From: JACPYM01 sp031423495
GTDB lineage: Bacteria > Acidobacteriota > Blastocatellia > RBC074
Assembly (NCBI GenBank): GCA_031423495.1
Contig: JANPFP010000223.1
Location: 9,519-73,518 of the forward strand
DNA length: 64,000 bases
Direction of reading: 5' to 3'
Shown here one piece after another: positions 9,050 through 18,305 of this stretch (positions are counted from its first letter, which is position 1; each line of letters begins with the position of its first letter). The translations under genes were made by a program, and so were the position numbers. A model generated the notes under the pieces. The model did not search any database, was not told the DNA's origin, and worked only from the letters and a program-made list of their open reading frames with translations.

Positions 9050-9586
9050 CTATAACAAGGCTTCGTCGCATGCGTGTGCGACTGAGCAGCGCGCACAGCG
9101 ACTGGCTTGTGTGTGATTGCGGCGCGCATCATCTGCCGCGAGTTGCGCACGCATACGGCGCAAAGTACTCAACAAACGCGCGCGCAGTTGCGGCGCATTC
9201 TTCACCCGCAACGAACGATTGCGATAGCGAATCAATCCGTAAGGCGCGACTTCATCCAGCGCTTCTTCGACCAATAAAAAATAAGCGGCGAGTTGCAATA
9301 CGTGCCCATCGTGCGGTTGCCCCGAAGGCGGCGCGTTGCCTGATTTCACTTCGACCGGAATCAACGCTTCAGTTTCGGTTTGCAACAGATAATCGGGCTT
9401 GCCGCGCAAGCCGTAACGCGGCGCAGTCAACGGCGCGCGGGCGAGATGCGATACGTCTTCATAAACGATCTTGCCCGGCGGCAATCCGCCTGCTCGTTGA
9501 TAGCCCTGCGCGTGCCACATCATCCACGCCGCCGCCAGCAACAGCGCCGCGATAATCGCAATGGGCAGCCACAGCATTTCTGTCAT
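9050..9586 (-). CDS. Membrane-anchored Cas4-like nuclease, core half (PD-(D/E)XK)
   Basis: A 178-residue protein with one N-terminal membrane helix (about 5-24), then a PD-(D/E)XK nuclease core: GKPDYLL with Asp65, PVEVKSG with Glu79 and Lys81, and QLAAYFLLVEEA as the conserved motif IV helix. It ends with a three-cysteine cluster (Cys164, Cys167, Cys173; CARCSVAHAC). Cas4/AddB-type nucleases use four cysteines for an Fe-S cluster; the fourth appears to be Cys21 of the upstream partner gene. The ATG overlaps that gene's stop (ATGA) and is preceded by a perfect GGAGGT at 9592-9597 with 5-base spacing, so this is a real start. No cas1 or cas2 is nearby. Confidence 0.75.
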   Translation of the reverse strand: MTEMLWLPIAIIAALLLAAAWMMWHAQGYQRAGGLPPGKIVYEDVSHLARAPLTAPRYGLRGKPDYLLQTETEALIPVEVKSGNAPPSGQPHDGHVLQLAAYFLLVEEALDEVAPYGLIRYRNRSLRVKNAPQLRARLLSTLRRMRAQLAADDARRNHTQASRCARCSVAHACDEALL

Positions 9587-9849
9587 CGGCTACCTCCGTT
9601 GAAAAGCCAATACAACGCGAGCAAGCCGAGCAACAATAACGCCACGCCGAACAGCCGCCGCGCCCGGCCTTCCCAATGCGCAGCCTGCGCCGTCCATTCG
9701 CCGTGCTGTTCGTGAAAGGCCGTGCCTTCGGCCAGTTGCGCGCCACGCGGCGCTACGCCCGAACGTCGCAAGTGCCAGGCTTTGGCGCAATAAACATATT
9801 CGCCGACTTCAGAAGCAGTGATGATGGGCAGCGTTTTTGGCTTGTTCAT
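9583..9849 (-). CDS. Membrane-anchored Cas4-like partner, N-terminal cysteine half
   Basis: An 88-residue protein. Residues 8-30 (TASEVGEYVYCAKAWHLRRSG) match the beginning of Cas4-like nucleases, where one Fe-S cysteine sits in a YC-x-R/K-x-W-x-L-R pattern. A conserved G-x2-FHE-x-H (GTAFHEQHG) follows near residue 45. A single membrane helix occupies about 65-84. The nuclease core lies in the next gene, which overlaps by 4 bases. Joined together the two would be a Cas4-like protein with a two-helix membrane hairpin inserted after the first cysteine. No Shine-Dalgarno is visible before this ATG; the GTGGCTA hairpin sits just upstream. Confidence 0.65.
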   Translation of the reverse strand: MNKPKTLPIITASEVGEYVYCAKAWHLRRSGVAPRGAQLAEGTAFHEQHGEWTAQAAHWEGRARRLFGVALLLLGLLALYWLFNGGSR

Positions 9850-9857
9850 TTTGGGAG

Positions 9858-9913
9858 AGTGGCTAGTGGCTAGTGGCTAGTGCTGAAAAGCTAGCCACTA
9901 GCCACTAGCCACT
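9858..9913. repeat. GTGGCTA heptamer hairpin, copy 1
   Basis: Three tandem copies of a 7-base word (AGTGGCT/GTGGCTA) at 9858-9880 are followed, after a 10-base loop, by the perfect reverse complement at 9891-9913. It fills the spacer between the FHA-PrsW gene and the Cas4-like pair. The same word builds a hairpin at 13664-13728. Confidence 0.95.
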
Positions 9914-9919
9914 AAAAAT

Positions 9920-11464
9920 TCATATGCGTTCGCGTAATGCGATGAGTTCGGCTTGCAGCCGTGGAATCAGCGGAAAGCTGGCGGTTTGCGATTGAGCCGA
10001 GACGGCGCGCGATACGTGCCAGTGACAGAGGCCGAGCTTTGACGCAGTACGCAAAAACTGACGGCGCGCATTGACGCGCTCACTGTTGCCCGCGCCCGCC
10101 ATCACCCACCGCGTACGCCCAAAGAGCGAGACCAGCGTGTTCAACTGGTCTTGCGTCAGCAGGCCGCGTTGCACTTCAAACGCAAGCGCGTCGTTGAGGA
10201 TGCGGCCTTCGCGGCGCACCAGATAATAGAACGCCATGAGAAACATCAGGAACAGCGGAATCTGCAATACCAGATAACCGAAAAAGAAAGTCCCGCTGCT
10301 GAACGACGCCAACAGGTTCCACAGCGCGTGCAAAAACATCGCCCCCAACAAACCGACCACAGGTGCGATCCAGCGAATGCCCGCCTGATGCGATTCGCGC
10401 GCGAAGCCGCATCCGATGCCCGTCATACAGGTAAACAGCACGTGCGAAAAAGGTGACAGCACGCCGCGCAAGATGAAAACGCTGAACAATCCGGCCCAGC
10501 CTTCTTCGTTAAAGCTGCGCCCGTAATAGTCAACGTTTTCCATCGCGGCGAAACCCAACGCGACCACGCCCGCATAAACAATGCCGTCCACCACGCTGTC
10601 GAAATCCTTGCGAAAAAGCAGCCAGATCAACAGCACGCCCAGGCCTTTCGTCGCCTCTTCGATCACTGGCGCAGACAACACGCCGGTCAACGTATCCGCC
10701 GCGTTGGTATCAACCACATTCAACGCCGCCGCGCCGAATAACGTATTGACGATGCCCGACACCAAAATCGAAAACAGCGCGCCCCAGCCAAACGCGAAGG
10801 CCAACGTGCCCCACGGTTCGGGGTCGTAACGATCAAGCCACAGAAACGCGCTCAGATAAATCATCGCGGGCACAAAGGCTACGACCGAAGCAAGCAACGT
10901 AGTGAACCAGCCCAAACTCGCCAGCGTGAGTACGAGCATCATGAAGCCCAACCCCAAACCACAACACGCCGCAAAGGCCAGTCCCAGCGAACGCGGCAAC
11001 TTGCCCGCATCTGTCTCAGGTTGATAAAGTCCGAAGGTTTGCAAACGCGGAGGTGGTTGCGGCGGCGGCGGTAACGATGACGGCAAAGACGCCGGTGGCG
11101 CTGGATTCATCAGCACATCAACATTGGTGTCATAACGAACGGGTAGCGCGGGCGTTTCGAGCAAGACCTGCAACTGCGGCCCGCCCGTGCCGAGTTGGAT
11201 CAAATCGTCGTGGCGCAGCTTCACGCGTTGCACTAATTGATTGTTGACGTAAGTGCCGTTGGTGCTTTGTTGATCAAGCAGATAAAAGCCGTCGTCTTCG
11301 ACGCGCAGCACGGCGTGGCGCACCGACACCATCGGTGCTTCGGTGAGCGGCAAGGCACTCTCGCGGCTGCGACCGAGCAACAACCACTGGCCTACCCATT
11401 GCGAATCGAACTGGCACTGCCGACCGGCTTGCGCTCCGTTCAACACGATCAAACGCAATTGCAT
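9920..11464 (-). CDS. FHA domain fused to PrsW-type intramembrane protease
   Basis: About 514 residues. An FHA domain fills residues 1-105 (GRSRE at 31-35, SVRH at 47-50, NGTYVNN at 69-75), binding phosphothreonine peptides in the known family. A Pro-rich linker follows (about 121-140), then around eight membrane helices. PrsW/CPBP-like features are visible: DPEPW (214-218), the EExxK motif at Glu269-Glu270-Lys273, the ENVDY segment near 309, His341 in SPFSH, and His379 in FLHALWN. PrsW-type proteases cleave membrane proteins such as anti-sigma factors. The start is the ATG at 11464, preceded by GAGGAAAG on the minus strand. The pairing suggests phosphorylation-guided proteolysis; the target is unknown. 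Confidence 0.85.
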   Translation of the reverse strand: MQLRLIVLNGAQAGRQCQFDSQWVGQWLLLGRSRESALPLTEAPMVSVRHAVLRVEDDGFYLLDQQSTNGTYVNNQLVQRVKLRHDDLIQLGTGGPQLQVLLETPALPVRYDTNVDVLMNPAPPASLPSSLPPPPQPPPRLQTFGLYQPETDAGKLPRSLGLAFAACCGLGLGFMMLVLTLASLGWFTTLLASVVAFVPAMIYLSAFLWLDRYDPEPWGTLAFAFGWGALFSILVSGIVNTLFGAAALNVVDTNAADTLTGVLSAPVIEEATKGLGVLLIWLLFRKDFDSVVDGIVYAGVVALGFAAMENVDYYGRSFNEEGWAGLFSVFILRGVLSPFSHVLFTCMTGIGCGFARESHQAGIRWIAPVVGLLGAMFLHALWNLLASFSSGTFFFGYLVLQIPLFLMFLMAFYYLVRREGRILNDALAFEVQRGLLTQDQLNTLVSLFGRTRWVMAGAGNSERVNARRQFLRTASKLGLCHWHVSRAVSAQSQTASFPLIPRLQAELIALRERI

Positions 11465-11562
11465 ATGGATTCTTTCCTCGTGAGCGCAGCTTACATGAGC
11501 CAATGTTTTTTTGCATCTGCGAATCTGGGTGCGCCCGCTTCCCAGCGGGCGCACTCAGGCTG

Positions 11563-12366
11563 TCAGCGAGCGACAAGTGCAACCTTCGCCTGATTCAATC
11601 CTTTCAAAACTTCTTCACGATCAAAGATCAACGTCTTATCTGCCGTCAGCGACATCGCCGTCACGTTGGACGCCTTGAGCGTTTCGAGCGTTTGCAGCCC
11701 GATAACGGGCACGTCGAAGCGCATGTCTTGATTGGGTTTGGCAACCTTGATGACGGTGAGCGGACGATTGCGCACCAGTTCAGCCGCGCGACGAATCGTG
11801 GCGTCTGTGCCTTCCATCGCTTCGAGCGCTACGACGGCTTGGTTCTTGACGACGATGGTTTGGCCGAGGTCGAGGCGCGCGAGTTCGTTGGCTACGTGCA
11901 GGCCGTATTCGATGTCAGCAAGTTCATGTTTGTTCGGTGCGCGTTTGGTCAGCACGCCCGCGCGCGCCAAGTGGTCTTGCAAAAACGTAGTCGAGTCAAT
12001 CAACTCGATGCCTTCGCTGGCGAGTTCGTCGGCGATGGCTCCGATCAGGGCGTCGGTATTGCGACGCGGCAAGCGCGCGAGCATCTTCGCCATCCGCCAA
12101 TCGGGCAGCGCGTTGAGGCTGAAAATCTGCACGTGCTTGACCTGCCCGGCCATGATGACGTGCGTGACCTGATTGCGTTGAAAAAATTTGATGAGTTTGC
12201 CGAGATGACCGACGCTGATCCATTCGACGACGCGAGCTTGCTCGACAATCGTCGCATCGGTTTCTTCTTTGATGGCGGCGACGGCGAGCGAAATGCCTTG
12301 CGCACGCGCGCCTGCCAGCACGAGAAAGGGGAAACGTCCGTTGCCTGCGATGAGTCCGTAATTCAT
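11563..12366 (-). CDS. lpxI: UDP-2,3-diacylglucosamine pyrophosphatase LpxI
   Basis: 267 residues, the usual LpxI (DUF1009) length. It opens with YGLIAGNGRFPFLVL, contains HVIMAGQVKH in the N-terminal domain, and ends with a C-terminal domain holding the family pattern GTDATIRRAAEL and KVAKPNQDMRFDVPVIG. LpxI removes UMP from UDP-2,3-diacylglucosamine to give lipid X, the fourth step of lipid A synthesis, and replaces LpxH in many phyla. It lies downstream of lpxA in the lipid A block, which supports the call. A 144-residue gene sits between the two. Confidence 0.93.
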   Translation of the reverse strand: MNYGLIAGNGRFPFLVLAGARAQGISLAVAAIKEETDATIVEQARVVEWISVGHLGKLIKFFQRNQVTHVIMAGQVKHVQIFSLNALPDWRMAKMLARLPRRNTDALIGAIADELASEGIELIDSTTFLQDHLARAGVLTKRAPNKHELADIEYGLHVANELARLDLGQTIVVKNQAVVALEAMEGTDATIRRAAELVRNRPLTVIKVAKPNQDMRFDVPVIGLQTLETLKASNVTAMSLTADKTLIFDREEVLKGLNQAKVALVAR

Positions 12367-12371
12367 CGCCT

Positions 12372-12806
12372 TTAGTGTCCGGTTTGATTACTCGTCGGTA
12401 AGATGACGGCTTTGGGATCGTCCACCGCTAGCGTAGTGAAACGTCCGTAATGCATGAGGCCGCTGCCGAGTCCTTGCGTGAACGAGAGCATGCCGACCTT
12501 TACGTCGTCGAAATAGAGGATGACGCAAATACCTGCGTCAGTCAGCGCGGGACCGTGAAAGAAATGATGGCCGGGCACTTCGGTCAGGTTGAGTTGGGCG
12601 ATCATCACTTCTCTGCCGAGAATGTGTTGCACCGTGCGCTCGATGACGGGTTCGATGAATGCGTTGACCTCAGCCGCAGCAGGCTTGCCCGATTGCACGA
12701 ATGTCGCGTTGCCACCGAAGTGATCGAAAAAGTATTGCCACACGGCTCCGAAATCATCGGCGTGTTGCAGCTTGTCTTTGAGCGTTTCGAGTCGTTGCCA
12801 TTCCAT
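12372..12806 (-). CDS. Conserved hypothetical protein within the lipid A operon
   Basis: A soluble protein of 144 residues with no signal peptide or membrane helix. It contains a short alpha/beta-like core with FHGPALTDAGICVILYFDDVKVGMLSFT and a GSGLMHYGRF segment. I do not recognise the family. It begins downstream of lpxA and stops 5 bases before lpxI, so it is probably co-transcribed with both. The 22-bp inverted repeat lies just upstream of its start. Position hints at a link with envelope synthesis, but no function can be assigned. Confidence 0.75.
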   Translation of the reverse strand: MEWQRLETLKDKLQHADDFGAVWQYFFDHFGGNATFVQSGKPAAAEVNAFIEPVIERTVQHILGREVMIAQLNLTEVPGHHFFHGPALTDAGICVILYFDDVKVGMLSFTQGLGSGLMHYGRFTTLAVDDPKAVILPTSNQTGH

Positions 12807-12820
12807 AAAGGCTCCTGTTC

Positions 12821-12883
12821 GTAGTCCCGCCTTCAGGCGGAATAGCTTGATCGCCGAGACCTTCCGCCTGAAGGCGGGACTAC
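12821..12883. repeat. Perfect 22-bp inverted repeat between lpxA and the hypothetical gene
   Basis: GTAGTCCCGCCTTCAGGCGGAA at 12821-12842 and its exact reverse complement at 12862-12883 surround a 19-base loop. Each arm contains a smaller palindrome (CCGCC-TTCA-GGCGG), so a cruciform with branched arms is possible. It occupies almost all of the spacer. No T-run is present. Confidence 0.9.
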
Positions 12884-12889
12884 ATGCTT

Positions 12890-13660
12890 TTATTTTGTCA
12901 CGCCGCGTTGCGACGAGGCGATGAATTCAACCAGATAATCAACTTCAGGGTTGCCTGCGAGTTCGGCTTTGATTTGTTCGAGGGCTTGCGCGGTGTTGAG
13001 TTTCGACGAAAGCAGCAAATGAAAAGCGCGCTGCAAGTCTCGAATCGTTTCGTTGCTAAATCCCTTGCGCCGCAACCCAATCGTATTCACGCCATAACAC
13101 GCGGCCTCAGCGCCATCCGTGCGCGCGTAAGGCAAACAGTCTTTGACGATTTTGGAAAAGCCTCCGACAAAGGCGTGATTGGCGATGCGGCAAAATTGAT
13201 GGATGCCTACGAAAGCGCCGATGAAAGCGTCGTCATAAACCGTCACATGTCCAGCCGTCGAAGCCAGATTGGCGAAGATGTTGCGCGAACCAATCTGACT
13301 GTCGTGAGCGATGTGCGTTTGCGCCATAAAAAGATTGTCGTCTCCGACGCGGGTTACGCCGCCGCCTTGCACGGTGCCGCGATTCATCGTGACGTATTCG
13401 CGTATCTCATTGCGTTCGCCAATCACGAGCCGCGTCGGCTCGCCGTTGTATTTCAAATCTTGCGGCGCTTGTCCCAACGAAGCGAAGGGAAAGATGCGCG
13501 TGCCGCTGCCGATTTCACACGGCCCGGCGAGCGAGACGTGGCTGGCGATTTCTACGTTATCGCGAACGACGACATCATTGCCGATGATCGCGTAAGGCCC
13601 GATGCGCACGTTCACGCCAAGCTGCGCGATGTCGCTGATAATTGCGGTCGAATGAATCAT
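12890..13660 (-). CDS. lpxA: UDP-N-acetylglucosamine acyltransferase LpxA
   Basis: 256 residues, standard LpxA length. Left-handed beta-helix hexapeptide repeats cover about 1-185 (IHSTAIISDIAQLGVNVRIGP onward). The catalytic histidine is in MAQTHIAHD, the GGFSKIVKDCLPYA loop matches the family, and an alpha-helical C-terminal domain follows. LpxA attaches the first 3-hydroxyacyl chain to UDP-GlcNAc in lipid A synthesis. It lies directly downstream of fabZ, the usual order. Odd: the ATG is only 3 bases from the end of a large GTGGCTA hairpin and has no visible Shine-Dalgarno sequence. Confidence 0.95.
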   Translation of the reverse strand: MIHSTAIISDIAQLGVNVRIGPYAIIGNDVVVRDNVEIASHVSLAGPCEIGSGTRIFPFASLGQAPQDLKYNGEPTRLVIGERNEIREYVTMNRGTVQGGGVTRVGDDNLFMAQTHIAHDSQIGSRNIFANLASTAGHVTVYDDAFIGAFVGIHQFCRIANHAFVGGFSKIVKDCLPYARTDGAEAACYGVNTIGLRRKGFSNETIRDLQRAFHLLLSSKLNTAQALEQIKAELAGNPEVDYLVEFIASSQRGVTK

Positions 13661-13663
13661 AAG

Positions 13664-13728
13664 AATAGTGGCTAGTGGCTGGTGGCTAGCGGGCTTCAGT
13701 TACTAGCCACTAGCCACTAGCCACTATT
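13664..13728. repeat. GTGGCTA heptamer hairpin, copy 2 (fabZ-lpxA spacer)
   Basis: Arms of 26 bases at 13664-13689 and 13703-13728 are reverse complements with one mismatch, around a 13-base loop. Each arm is about three copies of GTGGCTA. One end overlaps the fabZ stop codon and the other ends 3 bases before the lpxA start, so the element is the entire spacer. Same word as at 9858-9913. Confidence 0.95.
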
Positions 13729-14161
13729 GCTTGGGCCGGTCAGCCAGCGCGCACGAGAGCAGGGCTTCGGCAACGAGGGTTTCGCCGACAAAGGCTTTGC
13801 CGCTGATGCGCGCGAATGACGGGCGATGTTTGATGACGGTCACTTCTACGCGCAACTGATCGCCCGGCACGACCGGTTTGCGAAACCTGGTCTCATCAAT
13901 GCCTGCGAAATAGACCAGTTTGTTTTCGCGGTCGGGCGTTTCGCGCAGCAGCAGATAAGCTCCGGCTTGTGCCATGGCTTCGATGATGAATACGCCTGGG
14001 AAAACCGGCGTGCCGGGAAAATGTCCTTGAAATACCGGATCGCTCATCGAGATATTTTTGATCGCTACGACGCGCACGCCGGGGTCGAGTTCGATGATGC
14101 GATCAATCAGCAAAAGCGGATAACGATGCGGAAGAATTGATTGAATTTCGTTGATGTCCAT
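13724..14161 (-). CDS. fabZ: 3-hydroxyacyl-ACP dehydratase FabZ
   Basis: A 145-residue hot-dog-fold enzyme. It starts with MDINEIQSILPHRYPLLLID-like family sequence; the active site is His47 in GHFPGTPVFPG and Glu61 in EAMAQAG. FabZ dehydrates 3-hydroxyacyl-ACP in fatty acid elongation and competes with LpxA/LpxD for the same hydroxyacyl-ACP, which explains its standard place beside lpxA. Its stop codon lies inside the GTGGCTA hairpin. A coiled-coil gene ends 17 bases upstream. Confidence 0.95.
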   Translation of the reverse strand: MDINEIQSILPHRYPLLLIDRIIELDPGVRVVAIKNISMSDPVFQGHFPGTPVFPGVFIIEAMAQAGAYLLLRETPDRENKLVYFAGIDETRFRKPVVPGDQLRVEVTVIKHRPSFARISGKAFVGETLVAEALLSCALADRPKQ

Positions 14162-14178
14162 TCGTCAGTGTTTCTGGT

Positions 14179-14577
14179 TCAAGCTAAAAAATCAGGCTTG
14201 GGTTGGGCGAAATGGTTACGCTTTATCGGCGTCCGTTTCGTTTGGTAGGGGAGAACTTCTTCAGGATGGGGCGGCGTCTCCGGTTTGGCAGGAGGCAGTC
14301 CGCGCTCTTGTCGTAAAAGATGATTTTCGAGTTCGAGTTTCAGAATGCGGCGTTCGGCGGCTTCGCGCTCTTGTTGGCGCTGCAATTCGTCATGCAGCCG
14401 TTGAACTTCAAAGACGAGCAATTCGTTGGCGCGTCGCAATTGCGTGTTTTCCTGCTCGGCCTTCGCGGCTAAGTCGAGGAGACTTTTTTCGACGGTTTTG
14501 ATGCGGCTGCGGTTTTCTTGCGTATCTTCAGCTAACCGCAAAAGTCGCCAGCCCGCTTCCACAAACTGTTTCCACAT
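14179..14577 (-). CDS. Hypothetical coiled-coil protein
   Basis: 132 residues, mostly a single long coiled coil (about 15-95) rich in Glu, Arg, Leu and Gln, with heptad-like runs such as QLRRANELLVFEVQRLHDEL. A Pro/Lys-rich tail follows (about 96-132) with no membrane helix or signal peptide. It starts immediately after the stop codon of a second small coiled-coil gene (14578-14775), so the two are probably translated together. I do not recognise a family. The pair sits between the S9 peptidase and fabZ on the same strand. Confidence 0.7.
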   Translation of the reverse strand: MWKQFVEAGWRLLRLAEDTQENRSRIKTVEKSLLDLAAKAEQENTQLRRANELLVFEVQRLHDELQRQQEREAAERRILKLELENHLLRQERGLPPAKPETPPHPEEVLPYQTKRTPIKRNHFAQPKPDFLA

Positions 14578-14775
14578 TCAGGCCGCCTTTAGTTCCGCCC
14601 GATTCCCCATGCGATCAATGATGGCCTGTGTCTGCGCTCCATATTGTTCGATCAGAAGCTGATCTTTAGCCATCTCTTCGTGAATCTTATCCAGCTTCGT
14701 CATGATTTCGTTCCACTGCTGCTGCAACTGCTGGGTTTCATTCTGAGTCGTTTCGAGTTTGATCGTTTCTTCCAT
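14578..14775 (-). CDS. Small coiled-coil protein
   Basis: 65 residues, almost wholly helical, with a Gln/Glu-rich coiled-coil pattern in the first 45 (NETQQLQQQWNEIMTKLDKI). No signal peptide or membrane helix. The minus-strand leader contains GGAGGTAAG a few bases before the ATG, a good Shine-Dalgarno. It is directly abutted by the 132-residue coiled-coil gene, suggesting hetero-oligomer partners. Function unknown. Confidence 0.65.
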   Translation of the reverse strand: MEETIKLETTQNETQQLQQQWNEIMTKLDKIHEEMAKDQLLIEQYGAQTQAIIDRMGNRAELKAA

Positions 14776-14827
14776 AACTACTTACCTCCGCGCGAATTCT
14801 ACTCTTAAGCATTTCCCAGCCAAAGCG

Positions 14828-14865
14828 AACGGCAAGGCCAATCCGTCTGGCCTTGCCGTTTTTTC
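14828..14865 (+). terminator. Strong hairpin with T-run on the plus strand
   Basis: AACGGCAAGGCCA (14828-14840) pairs perfectly with TGGCCTTGCCGTT (14848-14860), loop of 7, followed by a T-run to 14864. In form it is an intrinsic terminator for plus-strand transcription, yet both flanking genes are on the minus strand. On the minus strand the hairpin lies just past the S9 peptidase stop without a T-run. It may act on antisense RNA or be another spacer hairpin. Confidence 0.6.
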
Positions 14866-16944
<2,079 letters not shown>

Positions 16945-17059
16945 GGTTTGCTCCTTTATTGACTATCCATTGGTTTGGGTGCGCGTCTGTGCGAATGAGA
17001 CGCGCTGTGAATGCTAACGGCGCTAACCGTATCCGAGAAGCAGCCACTTCAGGATTCAT

Positions 17060-17154
17060 CATTCTCAATTCTCCATTTTCAATTCTTTGACAGGAGGCAA
17101 ACTTGCGAATGTTTTTTCCTCTGCCAAAGAAGTGAAAATGGAGAATTGAGAATG
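17060..17154. repeat. 30-bp inverted repeat between lpxD and the S9 peptidase
   Basis: Arms at 17060-17089 and 17125-17154 match with one mismatch, around a 35-base loop. The arm reads CATTCTCAATTCTCCATTTT and continues, with an internal near-repeat of AATTCTC/ATTTTC words. It is AT-rich compared with its neighbours. Confidence 0.9.
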
Positions 17155-17228
17155 GGTCGTTCCCAGCCTTTACCGTTCTTCAGCGGCGCGCTCTTGCTCA
17201 ATCATTGATTGTGAATGTCGTGATAACT

Positions 17229-18305
17229 CTAACCTGAATCTTTCGTTTCGTCTTCCCGCTGAACTGCGCTCTCGCTGCTGAGGCTGGCGGCATATTGTCG
17301 TTCGAGTTTTTTCAGCCGTTCATAAACTTCCGGCAAGCGTGCATAAATCACCTGCGACTTGCGCCATTCCTGATAATCCATTGCGGGGATGACGCCGCCG
17401 ACCATTTTGCCCGGAGGCACGCTTTTGGTCACGCCCGAACGCGCCGTGACGATGGCTCCGTCGCCGATGGTGATGTGCTGGTTCGTACCGATCTGCCCCG
17501 CGATGATGCAGCGCTCGCCGACTTGTGTGCCGCCCGAAAATCCGGCTTGCGAGGCAACGACGGTGTCTTCGCCAATGACGCAGTTGTGGCCGATCTGAAT
17601 CAGGTTGTCGAATTTTGCGCCGCGCCGGATGCGCGTTTCGCCGAAGCCAGCGCGATCAACCGAACAGTTCGAACCGATCTCGACATCGTCTTCGATGACG
17701 ACGCGGCCTACTTGCAGCAGCTTGAATTGATGGCCCGCTTCGTCGGGCGTGAAGCTGAATCCGTCAGCGCCAATCACCGTACCGCTGTGAATGCGACAGC
17801 GCACGCCGATTTCGCAATCGTCATAAATCGTCACGTTCGGAAAAATCACCGTGTCGTCACCGATAACGCAGTTGTCGCCAATGACTACGTTGGGATGCAG
17901 CGTGACGCGGTCGCCAATGATTGAGTTCGCGCCAATGGTTACGCGCGGATGAATCGAACAGTCAGCGCCGTGACGCGAACCAGCATCCATCACCAGATCG
18001 GCGCTTACGCCGCGTGCGACGTATGGCTTGCTATAAAACAATTCAATCGCTCGCGCAAAGGCGAGCTTGGCATCGCGCGCAATAAGTAGGTTGTGCGACG
18101 CGAGGGCTGCGTGATCGGCAAGCTTAAGCGGTACGAGCAAGGCGCTGGCGGCTGATGCGGCGGCTTGGGCGACGCGCGGCGCATCGGCGACGTAAGTGAT
18201 CGCCCCCGCACGTGCGTCGTCGAGCGCGGCTACGTCAGTAATGTCGAGCGAGCCGTCGCCGCGTAATTCCGCTTTGAGGTGTTCCGCCAGTTCAATCAGT
18301 TTCAT
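17229..18305 (-). CDS. lpxD: UDP-3-O-acylglucosamine N-acyltransferase LpxD
   Basis: About 358 residues. The N-terminal uridine-binding domain (about 1-100) is followed by a left-handed beta-helix of hexapeptide repeats and a helical C-terminus. The catalytic His lies in LIQIGHNCVIGEDT, and the DGFSFTPDE loop is typical. LpxD adds the N-linked hydroxyacyl chain in lipid A synthesis. The frame is open upstream through the AAAAGGC repeat, which would encode a hydrophobic PFAFCLL repeat from a TTG start; homology begins at MKLIELAEHLK, so I use 18305. No Shine-Dalgarno separates the repeat from this start. Confidence 0.93.
   Translation of the reverse strand: MKLIELAEHLKAELRGDGSLDITDVAALDDARAGAITYVADAPRVAQAAASAASALLVPLKLADHAALASHNLLIARDAKLAFARAIELFYSKPYVARGVSADLVMDAGSRHGADCSIHPRVTIGANSIIGDRVTLHPNVVIGDNCVIGDDTVIFPNVTIYDDCEIGVRCRIHSGTVIGADGFSFTPDEAGHQFKLLQVGRVVIEDDVEIGSNCSVDRAGFGETRIRRGAKFDNLIQIGHNCVIGEDTVVASQAGFSGGTQVGERCIIAGQIGTNQHITIGDGAIVTARSGVTKSVPPGKMVGGVIPAMDYQEWRKSQVIYARLPEVYERLKKLERQYAASLSSESAVQREDETKDSG

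Noticed and set aside
9050..9849. Frameshifted single Cas4-like gene (sequencing error)
   Set aside because: The second gene has a perfect GGAGGT at correct spacing and an ATGA overlap, which points to two genuine genes. An error cannot be excluded without other genomes.
11503..12375. 290-codon plus-strand frame opposite lpxI
   Set aside because: Antisense shadow; LpxI motifs and operon position are decisive for the minus strand.
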